Source of the DNA: Ktedonobacter sp.
GTDB lineage: Bacteria; Chloroflexota; Ktedonobacteria; Ktedonobacterales; Ktedonobacteraceae
Direction of reading: 5' to 3'
Assembly: GCA_003450555.1 (NCBI GenBank)
Contig: DMFQ01000072.1
Location: forward strand, 26,208 to 48,327
DNA: 22,120 nucleotides
The translations under genes were made by a program, and so were the position numbers. Under the pieces are notes generated by a model. It did no database searches, had not been told where the DNA came from, and saw only the letters and a list, made by a program, of their open reading frames with translations. Positions 17,417 through 22,120 of the stretch are shown piece by piece; position 1 is the first letter of the stretch, and the number at the start of each line of letters is the position of its first letter.

Positions 17417-17506
17417 TTTGCATTTACTCCTTCAGGGAAATATCGACCCTGTGTTTGCCCAATAGCAGTGTCACCAATCTTTGAGACTCTATACCTTATT
17501 TTACCG

Positions 17507-18664
17507 CTAATTCTGTAGAGTTGCTATAGTTCTCGCTAGCAAAGTTGCCGCTTGCTCGACTTCTTCCTCGCTAGACCATCGACCGAGGGTCAAACGTAGC
17601 GCACCAAGCGCTTGTTCACGCGAAAGCCCCATTGCTAATAACACCGGCGAAGGGTCGGTGTTTCCTTCGTGACAGGCAGAGCCAGTAGAACTGGCGATTC
17701 CTGTAGTATCTGCAAGAACCTCTTCCCCCATAACACGATCTACACTCACGTTGAGTGTATTGGGCAACCGTTCGGTGACATGCCCGTTGAGACGTACACG
17801 CCCGGAAAGATATGCTTCAAGGCGTCGCTGGAGGAGATCGCGCAAGCGTTGCAGCCGTGCCTGGCTCTCTGTGAGCTGCTCTTGAGCTAACATGCAGGCC
17901 GTACCTAGCCCAACAATAAAGGCGATATTCTCTGTACCAGCTCTCCGTCCGGATTCCTGCCCACCACCGTAAATGATCGGTTCGAGTTGCAAACCATGTC
18001 GTACATACAGGGCGCCAATACCCTTCGGCGCATATACTTTGTGCCCTGCAATGGTCAGCAAATCAACAGAGAGGGCATCCAATCGCGTAGGAATTTTACC
18101 CACAGATTGCGCGGCGTCGCTATGCATGAGGATTCCGTGCCGATGGGCGATCTCCGCAATTTCAGCGATAGGCTGCAATGTGCCGGTCTCGTTATTAGCA
18201 TGCATGATCGTGATCAATACGGTCTGCTCTTCAATCGCAACCTCAACATCCGCAGTTTTGACGCGTCCGCTCTCGTCGACAGGCAGGTATGTAACGTGAA
18301 AGCCGTGAAAACGCTCGAGCGCTCGACAGGTATTGAGCACAGCGGGATGCTCGGTAACCTGTGTGATGATATGATTGCCTCGCCTGGATAGAGCGACGCC
18401 TCGTATAGCAAGGTTATCGCTTTCAGAGCCACCGGCAGTAAAAATAATCTCGCTGGGCGAACAATGGAGCAAGCCTGCTACCTGTTGTCGCGCCATGTCA
18501 ATAGCCCGATGCGTTGTATGTCCGTAGTTATGGGCGCTCGAAGGATTGCCAAAGTACAATGAGAGATAGGGCACCATGGCCTCAACGACAACCGGGTCGA
18601 CCGGTGTGGTAGCGTTGTAATCAAGATAGATGGGACCATCCTGTAAAGCTGGATGTCTTTTCAA
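17507..18664 (-). CDS. Cysteine desulfurase (NifS/IscS family)
   Basis: Takes sulfur from cysteine as an enzyme-bound persulfide, for Fe-S clusters or thiolated products. With the chosen start it has 385 residues: YLDYNATTPVDP near the N-terminus, TEHPAV (H106), AANNETG-like HANNETG, SDAAQSVGK, PLP lysine K209 in IAGHKVYAPKG, and the catalytic Cys331 in SSTGSACHEGNTDPS. The start is TTG at 18664: AGGAGG (18676-18671) ends exactly 6 nt before it. An upstream GTG at 18679 would place that ribosome site inside the coding sequence. No IscU or other Fe-S scaffold gene is nearby, so this may be a housekeeping copy or may serve the adjacent PLP genes. Confidence 0.94.
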   Translation of the reverse strand: MKRHPALQDGPIYLDYNATTPVDPVVVEAMVPYLSLYFGNPSSAHNYGHTTHRAIDMARQQVAGLLHCSPSEIIFTAGGSESDNLAIRGVALSRRGNHIITQVTEHPAVLNTCRALERFHGFHVTYLPVDESGRVKTADVEVAIEEQTVLITIMHANNETGTLQPIAEIAEIAHRHGILMHSDAAQSVGKIPTRLDALSVDLLTIAGHKVYAPKGIGALYVRHGLQLEPIIYGGGQESGRRAGTENIAFIVGLGTACMLAQEQLTESQARLQRLRDLLQRRLEAYLSGRVRLNGHVTERLPNTLNVSVDRVMGEEVLADTTGIASSTGSACHEGNTDPSPVLLAMGLSREQALGALRLTLGRWSSEEEVEQAATLLARTIATLQN

Positions 18665-18670
18665 TTGATA

Positions 18671-18676
18671 CCTCCT
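18671..18676 (-). promoter_or_regulatory. Ribosome binding site deciding the cysteine desulfurase start
   Basis: Perfect AGGAGG on the minus strand, 6 nt before TTG at 18664. This makes the TTG the start and the upstream GTG at 18679 an artefact of open frame. Confidence 0.8.
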
Positions 18677-18690
18677 CACTTAGTTGCCGA

Positions 18691-18711
18691 CGGTACAGAT
18701 ACATTATACCG
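18691..18711 (-). promoter_or_regulatory. -10 TATAAT inside an inverted repeat, upstream of cysteine desulfurase
   Basis: A perfect TATAAT (18708-18703) lies about 40 nt before the TTG start, but no convincing -35 is found at 16-18 bp. It is enclosed by 5-bp arms CGGTA...TACCG separated by 11 bp, which would suit an operator or a small hairpin. Weak evidence of an internal promoter. Confidence 0.4.
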
Positions 18712-18741
18712 CTCGTTTCAACTCCAACTTCTGCAGTGCCA

Positions 18742-20226
18742 TTAAACCCCAGCAAGCTCAGCTTGTATGGCTTCCCACAAGTCATGTATATCCTGCTCCG
18801 TTGTACGCAAATTCCCAATGGCAATACGGATAGTAAACATACCATGCAGCTTGGTGTGCGAGAGGAAGAAGCATCCAGTTGCGTTGATTGCGTTCATAAT
18901 GCGCTCGTTCAAAGCCTCGAGCTGTGCTTCATTATCCACACCTCGTGGATGTGCGCGGAAACAGACAGTGCTGAACGGCGTCGGTGCCACCAGTTCAAAA
19001 TCAGGAGATTCACTGACCCACTGTGCTACCAACTGCCCAAGGCGAATGTGCTCGTGAATGCGCGCGGCTAACCCCTCTTGCCCAAAGTAGCGCATAACCA
19101 TCCAGAGTTTGAGCGAACGGAAGCGCCGACCTAAAGATGTGCCATAGTCCATCAGATTGGGAACCGCATCATCCGCGCTCTCGGTGTTGCGCAAGTATTC
19201 TGGAATCAGGCTGAAGGCGGCTTTCACAATATCGGGCTTACGGGTATAGAAGACACTGCAATCGATGGGAGTAAAAAGCCATTTATGTGGATTGACGATC
19301 AAGGTGTCGGCGCGTTCGCAGCCATCCAACACCCAGCGCATCGATGGATCGACAGCGGCTGAGCCACCATAAGCGCCATCAACATGCAGCCAGAGGCCAT
19401 AGCGCTCGCAGACATCGGCAATGTGTGGCACCGGGTCTACGCTGGTAGTCGAGGTGGTACCAACGGTCGCAACAACGGCAAAGGGTCGCCAGCCTGCAGC
19501 AAGGTCTTCCTCAATAGCTCGTTCGAGTTGCGCGACGTCCATACGAAATGAGTTGTCCACTCCAATTTTACGCAGACCGTCCTGGCCGACGCCCAGCACA
19601 ATACCTGCTTTCTCAACTGATGAATGAGCTTCTTGCGAGGCATAGTAGCGCAATCGTGGTACCTCCGCTCTACCAGACATGCCCTGTTGACGAATATGCA
19701 GACCTGGAATGGCTTCACGGGCTGCTGTGAGGGCGTAGAGTGTTCCTGACGATGCTGTATCATTGATGACACCAAAAAGAGGAGATGGCAGACCGAGCAT
19801 CTGTCGTAACCAGTCAAGCGCCACCTGCTCCAGTTCGGTCGCCGCTGGCGAGGTGCGCCAGAGCATCGCATTGACGTTCAGGGCGCCCGAAAGCATTTCA
19901 CCGAGTATACCCGGACCAGAGCCTGTGATACCGAAATAAGCAAAAAATCCAGGCGAGTTCCAATGGGTAATACCGGGCATGATTATGCGATCGACATCAG
20001 CAAGGATCTCTTCCATAGCTTCTGGCCGGAATGGCGGTTGATCGGGCAGCGACCGCCGAATATCTCCTGGCGCAATCTGTGACAGCACAGGATAAGAACC
20101 TGCATTCGCCAGGTAGTCCGCCATCCAATCCACCGCCTGGTGACCATAGCGGCGGAATGCCTCAGTCTCCATATCACCGGTCGCATCTGACTGTTGGGCT
20201 ATGTCAAGCGATGCGCGTTCTTCCAT
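18742..20226 (-). CDS. Aromatic-L-amino-acid-decarboxylase-type PLP enzyme
   Basis: Group II PLP decarboxylase of 494 residues (from ATG 20226). WNSPGFFAYF, AHSSVEKAG (stacking histidine H201), HVDGAYGGSA, and PLP lysine K315 in NPHKWLFTPIDCSVFY are all typical of the DOPA/tryptophan/tyrosine decarboxylase family, and LGRRFRSLKLW follows. In the mobile catalytic loop the family tyrosine (Tyr332 of the animal enzyme) aligns with L358 in NLMDYGTSLGRRFR, so the reaction may not be simple decarboxylation. The likely start is the second ATG (20226), 9 nt after GAGAGAGG; that site touches the ATG at 20235 directly, so the longer form is unlikely. The substrate is unknown; aromatic amino acids are the family default. 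Confidence 0.92.
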   Translation of the reverse strand: MEERASLDIAQQSDATGDMETEAFRRYGHQAVDWMADYLANAGSYPVLSQIAPGDIRRSLPDQPPFRPEAMEEILADVDRIIMPGITHWNSPGFFAYFGITGSGPGILGEMLSGALNVNAMLWRTSPAATELEQVALDWLRQMLGLPSPLFGVINDTASSGTLYALTAAREAIPGLHIRQQGMSGRAEVPRLRYYASQEAHSSVEKAGIVLGVGQDGLRKIGVDNSFRMDVAQLERAIEEDLAAGWRPFAVVATVGTTSTTSVDPVPHIADVCERYGLWLHVDGAYGGSAAVDPSMRWVLDGCERADTLIVNPHKWLFTPIDCSVFYTRKPDIVKAAFSLIPEYLRNTESADDAVPNLMDYGTSLGRRFRSLKLWMVMRYFGQEGLAARIHEHIRLGQLVAQWVSESPDFELVAPTPFSTVCFRAHPRGVDNEAQLEALNERIMNAINATGCFFLSHTKLHGMFTIRIAIGNLRTTEQDIHDLWEAIQAELAGV

Positions 20227-20253
20227 ATCATGCATCCTCTCTCATAAGAATAA

Positions 20254-20275
20254 TGCCCCCATTGGGATGGGGGCA
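20254..20275 (-). terminator. Hairpin after the mycoredoxin-like gene
   Basis: Perfect 9-bp inverted repeat TGCCCCCAT/ATGGGGGCA with a 4-nt loop. On the minus strand it is followed by the T-rich TTATTCTTAT, then by the decarboxylase ribosome site. It could be a weak terminator or attenuator between the two genes. Confidence 0.5.
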
Positions 20276-20282
20276 GAACACT

Positions 20283-20296
20283 TCCAGCGCGCTGGA
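20283..20296. repeat. 14-bp perfect palindrome TCCAGCGCGCTGGA
   Basis: A self-complementary 14-bp sequence between the mycoredoxin-like and decarboxylase genes, 8 bp from the 20254-20275 hairpin. It could bind a dimeric regulator or form part of the same mRNA structure; nothing decides between these. Confidence 0.45.
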
Positions 20297-20322
20297 GGTA
20301 GTATATTCTCTCAACAAGATTG

Positions 20323-20592
20323 CTACGAGAATTTCGCAGCAAGTTCCCGGGGACTCGGCTCGACTAGAATGGAACCATCCGGGAAGACGATGGTTGGCAC
20401 GCTCTGCATACCTCCATTCACACGGACAACATATTCAGCCGCGCGTTCATCCTCTTCTATATTGATATACTCATAGGGTATACTATGCGAATCAAACCAG
20501 CGTTTCGCCATGCGACAATCACCGCACCACCTGGTGGCATACATCTTGACGACTTCTTGCTTATCAGTGGCGTGTAATACAGCTTCCTGCAC
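20323..20592 (-). CDS. Mycoredoxin/glutaredoxin-like thiol-disulfide protein
   Basis: Small redox protein of 89 residues with a thioredoxin fold. The active site is RWCGDCRMAKRWFD (CxxC = CGDC) near residue 23, with the cis-proline loop QSVPTIVFPDGS. The length and order match NrdH/mycoredoxin-type glutaredoxins, which reduce disulfides or mixed disulfides in the cytoplasm; the reductant cannot be named. The start is GTG at 20592, because AAGGAG (20604-20599) ends 6 nt before it; the frame's upstream TTG at 20607 would contain that site. An ATG at MYATRWCGDC is also possible but has no ribosome site. It is the first gene of the minus-strand run down to 13632. Confidence 0.9.
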   Translation of the reverse strand: MQEAVLHATDKQEVVKMYATRWCGDCRMAKRWFDSHSIPYEYINIEEDERAAEYVVRVNGGMQSVPTIVFPDGSILVEPSPRELAAKFS

Positions 20593-20598
20593 AAATAG

Positions 20599-20604
20599 CT
20601 CCTT
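20599..20604 (-). promoter_or_regulatory. Ribosome binding site deciding the mycoredoxin-like start
   Basis: AAGGAG on the minus strand, 6 nt before GTG at 20592. Confidence 0.75.
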
Positions 20605-20632
20605 CAATTTTTGGGGTTAAGATAGATTAGGT

Positions 20633-20658
20633 TACCTATAGTCCAAAACACATAGGTA
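20633..20658. repeat. Inverted repeat TACCTAT-N12-ATAGGTA
   Basis: Perfect 7-bp arms with a 12-bp spacer, 41 bp upstream of the mycoredoxin-like start codon. Position and symmetry fit an operator for that gene; the spacer also contains TTTTGG on the minus strand, so overlap with a -35 region is possible but weak. Confidence 0.4.
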
Positions 20659-20698
20659 TTACTGAATATTCCCACGTGATTGAGCCTATTAAGGATGT

Positions 20699-20809
20699 TC
20701 ACCTCTCTGCAGGCTGCATAGTCGTTGTATTGATGCGCTCCAACATCACATCAAGAAACTTTTTTCCGCCGGTGGCGATTTGAGACCTGATGTCGTTTAA
20801 TTGCCCCAT
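20699..20809 (-). CDS. Possible 36-residue small ORF
   Basis: Minus-strand ATG at 20809 to TGA at 20699 reads MGQLNDIRSQIATGGKKFLD, continuing VMLERINTTTMQPAER. It is hydrophilic, probably helical, with no signal or cysteine. GAGAGAGGAGA immediately precedes the ATG; the spacing from AGAGG is short (3 nt). The composition looks protein-like, but length alone cannot prove it. I do not recognise a family. Confidence 0.3.
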   Translation of the reverse strand: MGQLNDIRSQIATGGKKFLDVMLERINTTTMQPAER

Positions 20810-20942
20810 TCTCCTCTCTCTCAGCTGGCTTATACCGTTTGTTACTGGGGAAAATGTACAAAGTCGAACTCAGAAAGGTTGCTGGATAGTAACGGAATAT
20901 GATAAGGTATTCGTGAAATCCAACAATGAGAGGTAGATCAAG

Positions 20943-22115
20943 ATGAGTAATAGTTACGTAAAATCAGTGGATGTAATAGTTGTAGGTGGTGGTCCTGCTG
21001 GAAGCAGTGCAGCTTATATGCTTTCAAAACAAGGCTTGAGTGTTCTGGTCCTCGAAAAACAAAAAATGCCCCGCTATAAAACTTGCGGAGGTGGCGTTAA
21101 TATACGTGCTGCTCGTCACATCCCTTTTAGTATCGAGCCAGTAGTAGAAAAAGTAATTTTATAAATATCGCTTTACGTACCGTGGGGAAAAACCTTTCGC
21201 AAAAGCATCTAACGAGCCATTAACTTATATGACCCAACGAATGCATTTAGACCAATTTCTACTCGAACAAGCTCGAAATCAAGGCGCACATGTAATAGAA
21301 GGAACTAGCGTTCAAAAGATACACGAAAAAAATGATTCGGTCTTTATCGAAGACTCTGGAGGCAAAATATATCGTTCTGCTCTCTTAATTGGAGCTGATG
21401 GAGCAAATAGTATAGTGGCTCGCAACTTGCAGTTAAACGATGGGATTCAGCGCGAAATTGCTTTAGAAAGTGAAATTGCTTTACCGCGAGAGATTATGTA
21501 TAAATGGAACGATTCGATAGAAATAGACCTGTTTTCGATTTGGTGCGGCTACGGTTGGATATTTCCAAAACAAGATCATATCTCTATTGGAGTAGGTGGT
21601 CCACAAAGATTTTTTAAGCAGATCAAAGAATACAATTCCGCATACCTTAGTCAAAATAAGATATCTGAATATCCTAAAATACGATTTAGTGGGCATGCCT
21701 TACCTATCAGAAAGGGGTTTGCTCCTCTCACTAAGGGGTAGGGCACTCTTAGTTGGCGATGCAGCGGGATTGCTTGAGCCATTTACAGGTGAAGGAATAG
21801 GATATGCTGTTAGAAGCGGGCAGCTAGCTGCTTTTGCCATAGCTGCGTTTCTGAAGAACTGAATCACCAGATTTAGCACTTTATACCCATCTTCTCGACG
21901 ACGAGCTAACTCCTGAACTATTGGCAGCTCAGCAATTTGTCCGCATATTCAACCGTTTCCCACGTCTATTTTATCATCTCATTAAAAATAATGACTATGT
22001 GTGGAAATCGATCTGCAAGATTCTACGCGGAGAGCGAAACTTTAGTGATATAAATCGAAGAATAGGATTTTTCAAGTATTTTTCTGTCTCTTCTATAGTG
22101 TTGTTGATAGGGTAG
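20943..22115 (+). pseudogene. Geranylgeranyl-reductase-family flavoprotein, three frameshifts
   Basis: Family of FAD enzymes that reduce prenyl chains of lipids, chlorophylls or quinones. The FAD loop VVGGGPAGSSAAYML, the lysine/cysteine motif PRYKTCGGGV, MTQRMHLDQFLLEQA, and LLVGDAAGLLEPFTGEGIGYAV occur in the right order but in three different frames. Single-base removals restore one reading: in TTTT near 21157-21160 (VEKVI joins YKYRFTYRGEKPF), in GGGG near 21725-21729 (APLTKG joins RALLVGDAAG), and near 21854-21857 (AAFLK joins TESPDLALYTHL). The repaired protein would be 389 residues, full length for the family. AGAGG precedes the ATG by 9 nt. A sampled line is about 38% GC against about 52% elsewhere, suggesting foreign origin. 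Indel errors in the assembly are the alternative. Confidence 0.88.
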
Positions 22116-22120
22116 GACTC

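Larger units (their letters stand above)
20608..20942. other. Intergenic region between divergent genes
   Basis: About 335 bp separating the mycoredoxin-like gene (minus) from the broken flavoprotein gene (plus). It holds the inverted repeat at 20633-20658, one possible small ORF at 20699-20809, and AGAGG 9 nt before the ATG at 20943. No promoter on either strand is convincing, and no tRNA or transposase was seen. Confidence 0.7.

Noticed and set aside
20031..20465. 144-codon plus-strand frame across the decarboxylase start and the redoxin gene
   Set aside because: Antisense to two recognisable genes and without ribosome site or domain.
1..22120. tRNA/rRNA genes, CRISPR arrays, insertion sequences, replication origin
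   Set aside because: No cloverleaf, regular spaced repeats, transposase or terminal repeats were seen; the left and right edges are ordinary truncations.

Overview
The window looks like a Chloroflexota chromosome, most likely the Ktedonobacteria side. This is an inference from a T-box leader, strong AGGAGG-type ribosome binding sites, roughly 52% GC in a sampled line, and the style of the His and Arg proteins; no rRNA or other taxonomic marker is present. Nearly every gene is intact, tightly packed and on the minus strand.

Layout, left to right. (1) 1-2916, plus strand: the 3' part of an isoleucyl-tRNA synthetase gene, convergent with everything that follows. (2) 2941-13170, minus strand: one compact amino-acid operon read as argC, argB, a HisS/HisZ-like gene, hisG, an 823-residue HAD-phosphatase/APH-kinase fusion, hisH, hisA, hisF and a two-domain hisI. 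Most junctions are 4-16 bp gaps or ATGA/TTGA-type overlaps. (3) 13171-13631: the operon's control region, with a good sigma-70-type promoter and a complete T-box riboswitch (stem I, canonical T-box/antiterminator, competing intrinsic terminator). (4) 13632-20592, minus strand: a second run of genes: mycoredoxin-like protein, aromatic-amino-acid-decarboxylase-type PLP enzyme, cysteine desulfurase, class V aminotransferase-fold enzyme, small zinc-ribbon protein, ornithine-cyclodeaminase/mu-crystallin-family protein, and an Asp-box beta-propeller lipoprotein with a C-terminal membrane anchor. (5) 20593-20942: an intergenic region with inverted repeats and one possible 36-residue ORF. (6) 20943-22115, plus strand: a geranylgeranyl-reductase-family flavoprotein gene broken by three single-base frameshifts, clearly more AT-rich than the rest.

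How the genes work together. hisG, hisI, hisA, hisH and hisF cover the histidine pathway from PRPP/ATP to imidazole-glycerol phosphate, apart from a clear HisE: the C-terminal half of HisI is a divergent candidate for that step. hisB, hisC, hisD and a histidinol-phosphate phosphatase are not in the window; the HAD half of the fusion protein is a plausible but unproven candidate for the phosphatase. argC and argB supply two arginine steps. The T-box bulge UGGU should pair with a tRNA whose discriminator base is A, which argues against tRNA-His (C73) and is compatible with tRNA-Arg among others.

The best candidates for something undescribed are the HAD-kinase fusion embedded in the his operon, the joint arg-his operon under one T-box, and the HisI protein with a HisE-like tail and altered metal-ligand residues.
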